Source: Monocercomonoides exilis
Lineage: Eukaryota; Preaxostyla; Oxymonadida; Polymastigidae
Reading direction: 5' to 3'
DNA: 64,000 nucleotides
Assembly (NCBI GenBank): GCA_001643675.2
Contig: LSRY02000063.1
Location: forward strand, 1 to 64,000
The translations under genes and the position numbers were made by a program. This document shows positions 44,200 through 57,098 of this stretch, piece by piece. Each line of letters opens with the position of its first letter. Positions within the stretch are counted from its first letter, which is position 1. The notes under the pieces are model-generated. The model ran no database searches, was not told the origin of the DNA, and saw nothing but the letters and a program-made list of their open reading frames with translations.

Positions 44200-47100
44200 T
44201 TTCTCCTTTTTCAATCTTGTCTCCTGCAATCACAGCGTCGTTCTCACCAAACTGTATCTAAAGTGTCAGGCACTCCCACAGCTGCATTCCTTCATAAAAA
44301 GCCGCTGACTCCTTTGTTGCTCCCATGCTCTTGTTGATCATCGGCTCTGGCGCCTTCCACAGCATGGACTCTTTTCTGTTGTCCTCTTCATCCTCAAAGG
44401 CAGACGAAGGTGGTGGTGATTTTGAGAATCTCTCGCTCTTCACAGAAACATCAGAGGAAGAGGTGACAATTGTCGAGGTGGAGGAAAAAGTGGATGAAGT
44501 GTCTGAGTCTGAGGAGCAGTCGGAGTGGAGGGCAATGCAGATGACCATGTGCTCAGAAAACAGCACGATGTGAGGACTGAAATTGGCAAGAGATGAAAGA
44601 GGATTGTTCATTTCATCAAATGAGTGGAGTGCCAAATTGACCACCCAGAACAGGATCTGAGCAGCCGAGACTTCTCGCTCCTGAAGAGTGCCAATCGCCA
44701 TCTCTTTCTTCGCATTCCTTCCATGAAGCAGCATGAACAGCGAATCCCTCAAGTCCACAATCAGCTTCTCATGAGGCGAGGAGCAGGCCATTGCATCCAC
44801 CAGATTCGACATGGACGAAGTGGTTGGGCACAGATCCTCTCCTCAAACAAATGTCGTATCTGTATCTGAAGTATCTGTGGATTAAATGGATGGTGATGGT
44901 GTTCTTTTCCTTGCCTCTTCTTCAATATTCTCCAACATCCATTCTGGGATCTTGTCTGAGTCTCTTCCCAGAATGTATTCAGTGGAGCCACATTCACTCA
45001 GCAAATGCTCTGATGACTCTGAGTGTCCCAAACTTTTCTCGTACACCCTCTTCTTGATCCTCTCTTCATTCTTCTTCTCTGCCTCTCTTTCGGCTCTCCT
45101 CCACTGCTCCTCAGGAGACATCTCCATCGTCACCATCTCAAACGCCTTCGGATCATTCTTCATTGTATCATTCACAATCTCTCTCAAATCTTTCGCTTCA
45201 TTCTTTGCTTTTCTCCAACAAATTGAAACAATAACAGATTTAAACAAAACAACAAATATCGGACAAATAATAGTCCATAATGATTTCCGCTCTTTCTCTC
45301 CTTCAACAATTCTTTCATCTTCTTTTTCAACACTTTCACTCCTGTTCCTCAGCACAGCTGCTGAAGTGAAGGAAGAAGCATCTGCTTTCCCAAACACAAT
45401 CCATACACACACTTCTGTCTCTTCTCTAACTTTCTCTAATTCTGAAGACGAAATAATTGAATGGATCTCATTCTCCGAAATATAACCTTCTTCATCAATT
45501 TGCTTTCTCACTATTTCTTCTTCATCCCCTTTTTTCATGCTTATCTTCACAGACAAATCACATGGCAGAAGCAGCTTCCCATGAATGATCAACTCCAGTT
45601 CGCCTGTTGATTGTGTTGCATTCTTCACATCTTCAAGAACAGGAATAAAGAAGGGAGATGCTCTTTCAGCTGCTATCCCTCCCAATCTGCATCCCTCATC
45701 CAATATCCAAAGCGATGAGTTATCTTTCAGTCCATCTCCTCCTTTCACGCTCGCGACATTCAGTTCGCAATTCCCTGCGCAGATCACAAACCTTCGAGCT
45801 GATGGATATCCCTCAATCGATGGGTTGCAGTTCTCAAACTTTCCATTTTCAATCCTCACACTCCCTCCACTCACCCACAACCCACCTCCCTTGCTATTTC
45901 TGATTGTTGTTTCCTTCATCTCCACTTTGCTCTTCTCAACACCAACCAATGACCCATTCCATTTGCACAATCCCTCTTTTCTATTGTTTTCTTCATTGAC
46001 AAACTCATTTTCTTCTTCTCCATCAAACACACAATTCACAATTCTCACATCCTTTGACTGTCTAATCTGCATCATGCTTCCCTTGTCTACCGAATTCGCG
46101 CATTTTCCAAACGAGCAGTTCAGCACATTCACCTCTTGTTCAGCATCTTCCATCCCAATCACACGCCCCTTTGACATCAGAGTCATATTTTCAACTGCCA
46201 TCTCTTTCATCTCCACTTTCGCTTTCCCTCCAACACTCACAATATCTCCCTCACATTTGATATTCGATATTCTTGCTTCATCTATTGTTATATTCGATTC
46301 TTTATTGAACGAAAGCATTGATCTTGTTGAATGCAAGTCCCTGAATGTTGTGTCTGAAATCTTCAGCTCTACGCTTTCCACGCTCACAACCGAACTGTTC
46401 AACTTCGTCTCAGCGGTTGCTACTGAAGAGTAGAATTCATATTTATGGATCTCCATTGACCCGTTCTTCACTTTCATTATGTAGCTGTGAGTCGCCACAA
46501 ATGTATCTTCAAACTCGAACGAGCATCTCTCCGCAGCGCTTTCATTTATAAACTCCATGATGCAATCCTTTTCATCTTGTTTCGCTATATCCAATTTCAG
46601 CATCACAACCACCTGAGACTTTTTGTAAAAATTCACATTCAGATCCCGGATGGTGCATTCGCCCGAAACAACTCCTTCTCCGTCAATCAGAATCGTATTC
46701 ATCACTCCTTCCTGAATGTGATCAACCGCGCAGTTGAAACTGCTGCATGGACTGCTCTGTGCCCAGCATCGTCTGCCATCACTTACCGTTCCATTCACAA
46801 ACACATGAAGTCCATAATAATATGTTATCAACAGAATCAGATCAACATCTCCCTCACCCTCTATATCTCTCCCACAGATCGAGTTGTTCGAGTTCTGCGA
46901 TTCCTGATTGTTGTTCAACGCAAACAGTGTTTCATTGATCTGATGAGCGATCGAGTGGCATCTGACAAATATATCTTTTCCTGCATGAGCCTCATTCATC
47001 ATAAACAGGATGTTATCAATCTTGAATTTCAGAGGAGGATCCTGACTTTCATTTTCATAATTCGCATTTGGATTAGTCCCATCAATAAACAGCCCTCCAC

Positions 47101-47250
47101 TACGCTCTGATTCCGTCGAGCACTTGCAAATCAAAAAAGAGCTATCATTTATTTTTCAAAAATGATTCTTAGATCTTCACCACAACTTTCATCCCTCCTT
47201 TTTCTGTGCTATAAGCACTTTTGTAACTGTTCATTGCACACTCATCAAAA
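44200..47250 (-). pseudogene. Surface receptor-pseudokinase gene fragment carried by El1
   Basis: Two long frames (47134-44882 and 44812-44258) are in the same phase. Together they align with residues about 1610-2620 of the right-arm protein: the last beta-helix module (ends in CWAQSSPCSSFNC), SFDEMNNPLSSLANFSPHIV, and RKAPEP/WECLTL. They are split only by in-frame stops: TAA replacing a Ser codon at about 44884, TGA replacing an Arg codon shortly after, and TAG replacing Gln after WECLTL at 44258. Weak similarity continues to about 44200 and upstream to about 47250 with further stops. The membrane span is retained (TIICPIFVVLFKSVIVSIC). No frameshifts were found, so decay here is by substitution, unlike the left arm of the palindrome. 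Confidence 0.85.
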
Positions 47251-48421
47251 ATGCGTTTTATGGAATTATCAAATGAGCCCTAAGCACTTACTCCATCCTT
47301 GTTTCATTCATTCATGTGCACGAAAATTAACGGTCATTAACTTTTAACACAGGGATTCAATTTTTTGTTTGGCTGTTTTTTTCAATATTCTGAGTTGATA
47401 AAACGCTCATTCCTTTTTCAAGTGCAATCTCATTTATCGAAATCATGCATCTCCTCCTTTTCCAACAATCTGATTAATTCGAAACAAAAATACAAATATC
47501 ACAGTTCAACTCATATAAAAACCTTTCACATATCACAATTATATTAGTCGCTTTTCAAAACTTCAATTCAATGTTGAAACAAACTTTTTGAACGCATTAA
47601 ATTCTGAGTAACAAGGTTGGAAAATAACTATATTTTTTTAATTGGATTTTTTGCATTCGAAAAGATTTGTTGAGTTCAAAGTCTATATATAATTCTTGCT
47701 TTTTGTTTTATTATCATCGAGATGACAAGAAACTTTATTTGAAAAGAGTTTTCAAACTTCAAAAACATTAGTTTATTTAGCAGTTAAAAAAAAAATCATT
47801 TTTCTGAAATATCTTTGAAAGTTCATTTTTTTAAACACAAAAACAAAAATTAAAATATTCAACAATTTGATAGAGAGTAATATTGATTTCAAAAACGTTA
47901 TTTGTGCATTCTTTATTCTCAAACTAATCTTTGAAATAATGCGGAAAATATTAAATCGAGAAATTCCAATATTACAGCGTGCTGATTTCTTGAAGTTGGA
48001 AAAAGGTAAATCTGAAGTTTAATTCATTTGTAAAATAAAGAACAAAAAGTTAATGATCAATTTATTTCGCTTTATTACTTTTAAGCCAGTTTGAAGATTC
48101 AAAAAGTTAAAATCTCACACATTTGTTTAGAATGCTTATAATTTGAAAATGCCATTCATCTGATACGAGTGAACTCAAAAATTCAGCCAGAAAGGATTAT
48201 TTCTCCAACAATAAAAAGATCAATTTTGTAATTATGGTGCTTTTATACGATAAAAATGAATACTTGAAACAGGTTATTTTTATATTTTAAAATTAAAAAT
48301 TAATAATGACAAAAATATTAAAAAGTCACCAAAATTTCCTAATACTGTGAAAAAATCGAAAAAATGCGATCTCGACATTGCACATCATCTTCGACCGACA
48401 CATAAATCAAAAAAATCTCTT
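47251..48421. other. Right portion of El1, no gene seen
   Basis: AT-rich DNA between the upstream end of the cargo fragment and the right terminal repeat. Only short frames are present. Subterminal tcgaccgaca lies at 48391-48400. Confidence 0.5.
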
Positions 48422-48444
48422 GTCGCAAAGGCTAAGATTTAACT

Positions 48445-49129
48445 TCACTCGAAAAATATAATTTTAAAAAACTCAAATTTGTTAGCATTATATGTTTTTT
48501 TCTCAGAACTAACAAAAAAATGAAAGGTGAAGAGTTTTTGTTAATTTTTCACAAACGAAAATAAACATCTGCATCGCATGCCTTCTGACGTGAACATTTT
48601 TGGAGTGACGTGACGTGACCAGAAAAAAACTTTTTCAATTATTTAAAAGAATATTACTTTCATTAAAAAAGAAAATGCAGGTTATAATTGAATTTTATTC
48701 ACAATTTATTCTTTTTAACATTGGAATTTTATAATAAATATGTTTTGATTTTTCTTTGATAATCATTTGCAAATATTAATTCCATAATGGGTTGTCTCGT
48801 GATCAATTTTTTTATGGAATGAATACCATTGCACTTACGTCGCTGCATGTCACAGAAATGATTTAAGTCAATAGTCCATTTTTTCAAATGAATGTGGTTT
48901 TAACTTATTTAATGTCTTTGACAAAATTTTCATCTAATAAATATTTTTGTATTTATTGTTTGAGAATAATTCTTGTTTTTTCAAATTCACTTTTATTTTA
49001 TCTCACTCATTTGAATCATAAAAGCATGTAATTCACATAGAAGTGAAGTATACGAACGATACACTTATGTTAATTCAATCAATGGTAAAAGTTTTGAGGT
49101 GAAACGAAAAATGCCAACTGCAGGGAGGC
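48445..49129. other. AT-rich intergenic DNA
   Basis: No gene seen. A short tgacgtgacgtgac-type repeat lies near 48604-48620. Confidence 0.5.
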
Positions 49130-49780
49130 ATGGATAGCTACTACGGGAATGTGCGTGGTGTGGTGGGTGTTTGGCAGCTAGTAGGATATTTAAAAAAGTG
49201 CAGAACAGTGGCAGGGCAGGTTGCAATGGCGATGGAATTGAAATTATTGGCGTTTGCTACGATATTTGAAAATGGAAATGTGAAGTTGGGGAGGAATGGA
49301 GGATGCGTGCTGGTGGTTGATGAAAGGGAGTGCAGGGTGAAGAAAACGAGAATAGTGAATTCGTTTAAGGGAGGGATTGGGCAGCGCGGGGGCATAGTGG
49401 TGGTGGTGGACAGCGTGGAGTTTGGGGACAACAACCCGCTGATCGAGGGGTATCCGTCGGTGCGGCGGAACATGGTGTGCAGCGGGGGATTGGTAGTGGA
49501 GGTGCAGGGCATCCGGAACGGGGAGTGTGCGTGGGAGAGCGGGTCGTGGTGGATCATGGAGGAGGGGTGTGTGGTGGAGGGTGCGAGTGGAGGGGCAGGC
49601 GGGGGCGAGCGGGTGAGGACATACCTGTTTGAGAGCACAGGGCAGAACACAGAGCGGTGGGGATACGGGAGGATCGGGCGAGAGGTGATTGAGAAGAGCG
49701 GGGCAGAAGAGGAGGTGCTGGTCTGGGTGGTGAATTTGAGAGAGGAGCTGGCTGTGGAGGAGTGGGTAAAAGGAAAATGA
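49130..49780 (+). pseudogene. GC-rich fragment of the surface receptor family
   Basis: A 216-codon open frame matches the stretch before the membrane span of the right-arm protein (residues about 2060-2230). The clearest block is DNNPLIEGYPSVRRNMVCSG against SNNPSIEGYPSMRRNIICSD, followed by a matching W-rich segment. There is no signal peptide, beta-helix start, membrane span or kinase part in frame. Third positions are strongly G/C compared with every other family copy in the window, so this fragment comes from a compositionally distinct subfamily or source. The downstream 49781-50443 appears to be its decayed continuation. Confidence 0.75.
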
Positions 49781-50827
49781 AAGGAAGTGAGGGTTGGGAA
49801 GGATAAAGAAAAAGGAGGATAGTTCTCTGCGACTGCAGCGAATGCGCTGGAGGGGAAAGGGGAAGGTGCAGGCGGGAGGCTGAGTCTTCATGAGTGGTGT
49901 AGGCAGCCAATCATCCTTTTTATTGGGATGAGTGAGGTGGGGATGGTGATGGCGGCGATTGAGCGGTGCTGTGTGTAGCCACGGCGGCAGGTGGAGTCTG
50001 GGGAAAATATTCTGGGGCAGAACCGAGAGAAGCATGAAGCGGCGTTAGAGCCGGTGAGGATGTTCGGGACAGATGGGTCCTAGATGGTGGTGCTGCTGAG
50101 TGCGCTTGTGCAGGACAAGGAGGTCGTATTAAAAGAGCTGAAGATCAAAACGGAGAGTGAAGGTGCTGAAGGTGTCGAATGAAGAGATGAGAAGAAAGTG
50201 AGGATGAAGCAAAGGAGATTCATGATTGAAATGAAAGAAAAGAAGGAGGTGGAAGAGAAGAGAGAGGATAAAAGGCAGAAGATAGAGGAGAAAGAGAGGG
50301 AGAGGAGAGGAGAGAAGAAGGGAAAGAAAAAGCAGAAGATAAAGAGGAGGAAGTGGAAATGGATGATGAAGATGAAGAGGAAGGAGAGGAAGAAGCAGAG
50401 AGAGGGCTGTGGAGAAATATGCTGCGACAGTGATTTTTTTTAAACATAATTATAATAAAGTATTTTTAATTAATATTCATGGATAACAATCTCTCAAGTC
50501 AATTATAAACCGAACAACATATCAAATATATATATATATATATTTGCAAAAAAAAACAATTGTTTAATTGAAAGGATAAAATTGTCTTTTGAGAATTGAA
50601 AAAATGCAATATGAAAATCATAATAATGATGTCAATTTTTGAAAAAACTTATTAAGCTTAAAAAATATGAAAAGTATTTATTTTTATAAAAATGACAAAT
50701 AATAATAATGAGAAAAAGAAAACAAAACTTCAAATAGGGTAATTTTTTTATTAGTACTCATTTTTTTCATAAGAACACAAAATTTTCGAAATGAAAAAAC
50801 AAAATTAATAAAAAAAAATAAAAAATT
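49781..50827. other. Decayed tail and AT-rich spacer
   Basis: 49781-50160 stays GC-rich and looks like further decayed coding DNA with many stops. 50198-50443 encodes a Lys/Glu/Arg-only low-complexity frame, plausibly an eroded juxtamembrane or linker segment. From 50444 on, the sequence is AT-rich with an (at)n run near 50526-50545. No intact gene. Confidence 0.45.
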
Positions 50828-52291
50828 CTAATCAAATTTGCGTATGACTTTTCTTTTTCCCTCACCTCGCTCAATTTTATCAGATGATTCTTTCTCCATA
50901 TCGTTCTCATCTTGAAGTATTTTGAATTTTCTTTGCAGCTTTTTTGTGAAATTCATTGTTTCATCATATTCTTCATCAGAAATGTTTTCTAATTTATTTT
51001 TCATTTCGCTTTTCTTTTTCAAATAATCATCCCACTCTTTTGGCACCTTTTCTTCTGTTATTTCTTTGCCGCAGAAGTCAAATCGATTTTTATGTGAAGG
51101 AAGAGGATAAGTCGATGCTAGAGGAAGCTTCATTGTGAACAACTCCAATGATTCTTTCAGCATGCTTCTGCACTTAATTGCTCTTTTTGTGACTGAAGGG
51201 AATGGAGCTGAATGAATTGATTGCTGCAGTGCTTCAATCAGAACTGTTCTCTTCGCTGCTGAAGACGACGACGAAGGCGCTTTGCATTGAGATCTCATCT
51301 CAGACTTCATGACTGCGAATACGCCTCGGTCCAGTGGCTAACAGATGTGTGTGCTGTGAGGGACGAATGTCACAACATCCACATTTTCTTTTTTGAACTC
51401 TCGCCAGATTGTTGGATCTGCTCGAGAAATGTGGGAGTCGATTAGAAACAAGCAGTGCGATTCGTCGAGTGACATGCGTTGCCTTCTTTCTTTGATCAAA
51501 GGGAGAAGAATTGTGAGTGCATATTTTCTGAACGAAAAAGATTCCATCCATCCGCATTTGTTTGCAAAATCTCAAGATTTGAAGATTGAAAAGGCTTCAA
51601 GTCATCAGGAAGTTTGAGAATCGGCCTCAGAATCACTGAAGGAAGTGATTGACCATCAGCTGCAACCTCCGCAATCAGTGTGGAATTCGCCATTCGCTCC
51701 GCAAATTTAGCGAAACCGGGTTTTGCATTTGCAGGATGAACAAAATTCCAATTGGAGCTACCGGGGACCCTGAGTGATGACTCGTCTACGTTGAAAATCG
51801 GTGCATTGTTGTTATTATTGTTCTAATGAAATCCATTGAGCATATCATACCAGGACTTCAGAACTTGTTGGCATGAGACGGCAAGTCTGTTTGCATCAAC
51901 AATTTTCGGCTTTGATGTCTTCAGCTCGGTATGTTTTTTTGATGAAATCGTAGGCAACTGACACAGAAACTTTAACATCTGGTGTGTTTTCTGGTCAAAA
52001 ATTATTTTCAACATTTTCAATCGAATTAAAATTTATTAATGCATTTCAATGAATATTTATGCAAACCAGTTCACGCATTTTCTTGATTGTTAAGCTTGCT
52101 CCAGACAGTGATTCTATTTTTATTTCGTCCAGCACTGTTTGCTCCTTTTCGCCAATGACCACAGCAGGTCTTCTAATGTTTGAAACAAATCTGCCTTGCC
52201 GAACAGCCTTCACCTCACGCTTGATTTGAATTTTGCTGAATTTTTCGTTGTCGTATGTATCCACCATACGAACAGTTCCATCGTTGACTAT
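50828..52291 (-). pseudogene. pogo/Tigger-like (CENP-B-type) DDE transposase, split by El2
   Basis: Reading on the minus strand, an N-terminal helix-turn-helix-like region (RRPAVVIGEKEQTVLDEIKI...LTIKKMREL) is followed by a GT-AG intron (52066-51991). The DDE_1 core has its first Asp in FNVDESSLRVPG, the second in LFLIDSHISR, and the third in the PLDRGVF block. In-frame TAG codons interrupt it after MLNGFH near 51826 and before PLDRGVF near 51340, and the frame shifts near 51580-51620. The tail (to TAG at 50828) is charged. The first three codons (ATG GCG CAC) lie at 58200-58192, on the far side of El2. The element's own terminal repeats were not located. Confidence 0.85.
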
Positions 52292-52533
52292 AGGCCTTTG
52301 CAACATACTGACTTTGTCAAATTGATTCGACAATTTGACCGACGATGAAATTCAAAACTCTTTTTAGAATCATTTATTTGGAAAATTAAAAAAAAATGAA
52401 TAACATTTAATTTCAAATATTTTTTTTGCTCTATTTATTTTGAGAATTATAAAAATGAATAATAAAACATGAAAATGCTAAAATAGTTTTTTTATTGTCA
52501 AATCAACAGATCTTTTCAACTTGATCATGTCTA

Positions 52534-52583
52534 GATCAATCTGTCTGTTGAGATCAGTCGGTTTGTCGAGATCATTTGAATAA
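52534..52583. promoter_or_regulatory. Subterminal repeats of El2
   Basis: GATCA-led units start at 52534, 52552 and 52570 (18-base spacing) just before the transposase ATG at 52583. They are diverged equivalents of the 17-base repeats in El1 and probably bind the transposase. Confidence 0.5.
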
Positions 52584-55562
52584 TGAGTGACATAACTCAA
52601 AATGACTTTATTGAAGAAGTGCCGATAGAATTACAAAGATCCTTGTCAGCGAAAAATATTGTTTGGCAATCTTATTTTATCCCAGCGTGTTTAGTTATTT
52701 ATTTTATAATATTATTCATCTTTGTAGCTTGAAGCGTTTGAAAGAAAAGTTGAGGAATTGAAAAACAATGAATGCTCATTTGTTGAATTAGAAAGAACAA
52801 ATATGTCAAGCAGTGGAAATTGTATGTCTTTCATTTAACTTTTTTTTAATTTGCATATATCTTTTCAAAAATTAGTCTGCAAACACCCAAATAACACTGG
52901 AGAAGAAATTGGAAAGATTCACTTTGAAATATGCGATGGAAAGCTTTGGTTGGCATATACTCCTGTCAAGATGGATGGATTGTTAAAAAAAGATGGACAC
53001 ATATATTTCTTGAGTCCAAACAGCAAACACGGTATAAACTGTGCCATCTCCGGAAGAAAAGGATGTGACAAAGTTACAAATCATCGATGCGCATTGACGA
53101 CTGCATCTTCTATTTTGCCATACTTCAAGTTTCATCCATCTTCAACTTGATTTTCTGAAGTTCCTTCAAAGAAAATTGTTCCAACTCATTTTCAATTTGA
53201 TTCATTAATTGAACAATTTTTGCATTTAATTGGTTACTGCAATATTGCGTTTCTTTCTGCTTACTCCAACGAATTCAACAAATTTATTTTTTCTTTATTA
53301 TCACTTCTCAACAAAATCCAACTCTTTCACCGACAACCATATTTCCTGCTCTCACATATAGAAAGCTGACAGCACTTATTCAAGAAGAAGGAAAGAAAGA
53401 AATTGCCAATAGAAATACAAAGATTTATAATTCAATGGTTGGCGTCATGATGGATGGAGGTGTTGTTGCAGGAAAAAAATACACTGTCATCACTATTGTT
53501 CCGTTGCAGACAAAGGCATCTCCATTTTTCAGGAAAATTGAAAAGGCATGCTTCACAACTTCCGATTATTTTCATCTAGCAAAAGAAATTATTGGAGAAA
53601 TAGCTGATTTGAAAGGAGAGGTGTGCTGCTTTTGTACTGAGGGCTTGCTGCCACAAAAACTCGCAATTCAAAGCTTCACAGATCAGACAAATTCGAGCTC
53701 AATCACAGAAACACGGAAAAAAATTTCTCCTCTATTTGTTTACTGCTGCAACCATTTAATTAATTGAATTGTCACGCGCATTTTTAAAGATAATTCATTT
53801 TTCGTGCAATTAAAAGAAGAAATAACGTCATTTTCAAAAATTTCAAGTAACGAGTCCACGAAAAATCCATTTTTACAGAAATGCCCTTCGTTCATTGAAA
53901 CAAGATGGCTATATCCTTTTGACATGTGTTTTTTATTTCATAAAATATAAACAATATCTCATTTACAGACTATTTCTGCAAAGAAAAAATAGATGACGTG
54001 ATCCGATGTGAATTATTACTGATACCTCTGAAACAACTGCAATTGTTCTTTGAAAAAGACTATACAAAGCTTGGAATTGTGTTTCTAATTATCCTTAAAT
54101 CTATTGCGCAATACATGTGGTTGCAAGATCTTGAGGAATTTTCTTCCCCCGATTGGCAATATGGAGTTTGCTTTATTGTAATCCAACTGTTCAATTCATT
54201 TTTAGGGAAAGAACGAGGAGATCAAATCGCTTTGGCTCATTCCTTCACTCCGATTGGTACACTTGACTATAGAAACGGTTTGTTTTTAAAATCTTATTCA
54301 ACAGAGTTCATGATATTGAAAGAAAAAATACAGATCTTTCAAATGTTCATCAGTGTTTTCAAAGGATTCAGATCAAACTCAAATTCAAAGGATGCGTTGC
54401 GATTCATATATTCAATCCACAAAAGATATGATGCCAAGTAACCGGAACTTTCTTTGTCCTTCGAAAAAGGTTTCAGATTCTATATCTTTAAAGAATCAAC
54501 CGAAAAAGTTACAAGCAATTTCTCGTGTCATGGAAGGAAAGAACAGCAAAGATCAATTTTGGTAGACAAACAATTAGCTCTTTCATTTTTTTCGAAGAAT
54601 GAAAAAACTAATTTTCCGACTAATTTTCCTCACCCAATATTCTCTTCTTCATTATCAGTTGAGACTTTTTATTCTGCTCTTCAACTAATAAACCCAGAAA
54701 ATGATAGAATAGTAGAAGCAATTACCGAAACACAAGTTCAATTTCAGCCGCTTCCAAAAGATTTGCACTCTGCATCATCGGCTTCGCCAATCGATAGCCA
54801 AACAACAGTTTGCTGCATTTATTAACTCTTTTGACAGAAAATTCACTTATTGAAAAAGAAGCAATTTTGAATGAAGAGAAAAGCCTCGATGAAATTGATT
54901 TTGATGAAACAGGCATTTTTCAAGCAGAAAACGATTCGGCGGATGATGAATATGAGGAATGCTCTAACATTTCTGAACGAAGCGAACAGAATTTTTCAAT
55001 TTATGAAACAAGAAATAAACACTCACATATCGAAGAAAGTGATTCACAATCAAATTCAAACGAAAAAAAGGAAGATGAATGTTCAGATAATGAAAAAAGC
55101 CTTTCAAAAGATGATTATGATGTTGAAGAACTCGGTGAAAATGAATTTATTATCACAGACTGCACGAAGACAACAGAACAAATTAAGAAAGCACTTTCAA
55201 AAATCCAACAATCTATTTGCATGGACTGGTTTTTCCGATTGAAGTCAGTATTCAATGATTATTTGTCCAAAATATCTTGTTTGAAAGCTTCTAGTCATAT
55301 TGAGAACATTAGAGCTTTATTTTCATCAATGTTACTGGATAATACTCAAAACGTGGATCATACTAATACTCAAATTTTCTATTCTGAAATTTTAAAGCAA
55401 GAATCAATATCCACAATTTTTGCAAACATTTGTTATTCGTTGACGATGTTTCCGTGCCGCGAAGAATCTTGTGAAAGAATTTTCTCTAGCTTGAGACGAA
55501 TTGTTGGAGATAGAAGGTTCTCGCTTGAACCAGAAACACTCAACGCATTGCTTTTATTGTAG
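52583..55562 (+). pseudogene. hAT-family transposase of El2, degenerate
   Basis: The first exons are 52583-52660, 52728-52821 and 52876 onward, with introns of 67 and 54 bp in the same positions and phases as El1. The Cys/His-rich N-terminal domain, GVMMDGG (first Asp), CFCTEG (second Asp replaced by Glu), YCCNHLIN (CxxH) and the C-terminal CERIFSSLRRIVGDRRFSL are all present. It ends in TAG at the same aligned position as El1. It is broken by an in-frame TGA near 53148, frame changes near 53300, an in-frame stop after the CxxH block near 53765 and more breaks at 53950-54830. The acidic linker before the dimerisation region is shared with El1. Confidence 0.85.
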
Positions 55563-56450
55563 AAGTTTATATTTTTAACAATAAAACATTCGACTGCTAT
55601 AGCTATCTTTTTTCATTTCAGTGAAGAATTCTGAATATATTTGAATTCAAATGAAATTTCTTGACAAACAATGAGGTTTGTTGAACAAAGTTTGCAATTG
55701 AAATTTCACTGAACTGTTTTTGAAACAAACTTTCGATATTTATCATTAATAGAAGAATCTTATTGTGAATATGTGGAATTGTGAGTTACAAATACGAGGA
55801 ATGTCAAATATTCTTTCAAACTTCCAATCAAAAACAATATTTCAGTGCACAAATATGTTCGTTCTATTTAATTTATTTTTCTACTCCGTTTTCAGATGCT
55901 TGTTATACACATAAATCCATTTAACAACGTTTGTTAAACTTTTATTTTGTGTTCGAACGTTTTTCATTCTGCAGAATGAAGAGCGATGTTCATAACTGAT
56001 AATAATTACTATTCATCTAAAATTTTCTGAGAAATAGTATTTTTTCATATCGCCAATCAAAAGAAAGTTTGTTTGCAACATAATGGTCTATTGTTCATCC
56101 AGTTTAATAGTTCAAGTGGATTCAACTTTGAGATAATGCTTCAATTGTTTATTAAGGAATCAGCATTTGTGAAATAATTGTTTATATATGTGAATGCAAT
56201 TAAATATAGATTCTTATTGGAAATCACGAATAAAAAATATTGTATATAGATGAGTTCAAAAGAAATAATGAAATTTATCTCCATTGTTCGATAACTCTCA
56301 CGAAAAAAGATAATTCACAGGATATATTATGTTAATGCGAAGTGAGTATTGGTTTTTGTATCAATTAATTAATTAATTATTAAATAAATAAGAAAGCAAA
56401 AAAATGTAGAAAAATTTTCTAAATTGCAGTTAAAAAATGACAAAACTCCT
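55563..56450. other. Non-coding DNA between transposase and cargo in El2
   Basis: AT-rich, no gene seen. It lies in the same relative position as 43513-44199 of El1, though I could not see clear base-level similarity between the two. Confidence 0.5.
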
Positions 56451-57098
56451 TTAACATTTTGCAATATAATAAAATAACCACACAATCTCAAAGCTTGAAA
56501 CGACCTCAAGAAGCTTCAGACAAGTTTCTGATATTTTCTGCCTTTTTCTTGAAGCAATCTTTTTCCGCTTCATCTTCACCTCATACTCCCCATACGGTAC
56601 TTGAAGAGTCAGGCCCTCCCACAGCATCATCCCAATCAGGAACACAACAAACTCCTTCGTTGCACACATCTTCTTGTTAATCTGCAGCTCGTGTGCCTTC
56701 CACCTCAGACACTCTTTTTTGAAATTATCATCCTCCTCAAACGCTGATATAGGAGTTGAAGAATCTGTGAATCTCCCTCTCATCAGTGAGATATTGGAGG
56801 AAGAAGAAACAATTGTCAATGAAGAGATTGATGATGAACCCCTGTCCGAAGAACAACAAGAATGCAAGAAAACGCGGATCACCATTTTCTGAGAAGAAAA
56901 TAGTGCGAAAATCCGTATTGTTGAGCTTTGGCAATTCCATTATCTTATCAAACGAGTGAAGCGTTCTATAAATCATTCAGAGCATGATCTGTTCAGCTGT
57001 TACTTTTATCTTTTCCTGTGACCAAATTACCATATCTTTTGAAATGTTCTCAATCAGGAAGAGAATGTTGTAAATAACTCAAATTAACAATCAGCTTA
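56451..57098 (-). pseudogene. Surface receptor-pseudokinase C-terminal fragment carried by El2
   Basis: On the minus strand, AAGCTGATTGTTAATTTG at 57098 corresponds to KLIVDLRDS of the right-arm protein. It is followed by TLHSFDKIMELPKL, a frameshift at about 56886, then FKKECLRWKAHELQINKKMC and IGMMLWEGLTLQVPYGEYEV. This covers residues about 2435-2620. Stops and at least one frameshift break it, and APE has become AHE. Nothing of the ectodomain or membrane span remains. It has the same orientation relative to the transposase as the El1 cargo. Confidence 0.85.

Larger units (their letters stand above)
39941..48436 (+). mobile_element. El1: hAT-like DNA transposon with receptor-gene cargo
   Basis: The left end AAACCTTTGCGAC at 39941 and the right end GTCGCAAAGGCTAAG at 48422-48436 are inverted copies. 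They are flanked by identical 8-base direct repeats atttaact (39933-39940 and 48437-48444), the target-duplication length of hAT elements. Subterminal tcgaccgaca occurs at 39984 and 48391. Three 17-base direct repeats beginning GATCAGTC start at 40283, 40300 and 40317. The element encodes a broken transposase (40360-43512) and, tail to tail, a broken fragment of the giant surface-protein gene (44200-47250). The exact end could shift by two bases because the terminal ct is ambiguous. Confidence 0.75.

Noticed and set aside
44258-51345. Possible reassignment of TAG to glutamine, because TAG stands at expected Gln positions in the El1 cargo (WECLTL-TAG) and the pogo-like gene (before PLDRGVF).
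   Set aside because: CAG to TAG is a common nonsense change. Both hAT transposases end in TAG at the same aligned position, and the 2709-codon and 1108-codon intact genes have no internal TAG. TAA and TGA are also used as normal stops.
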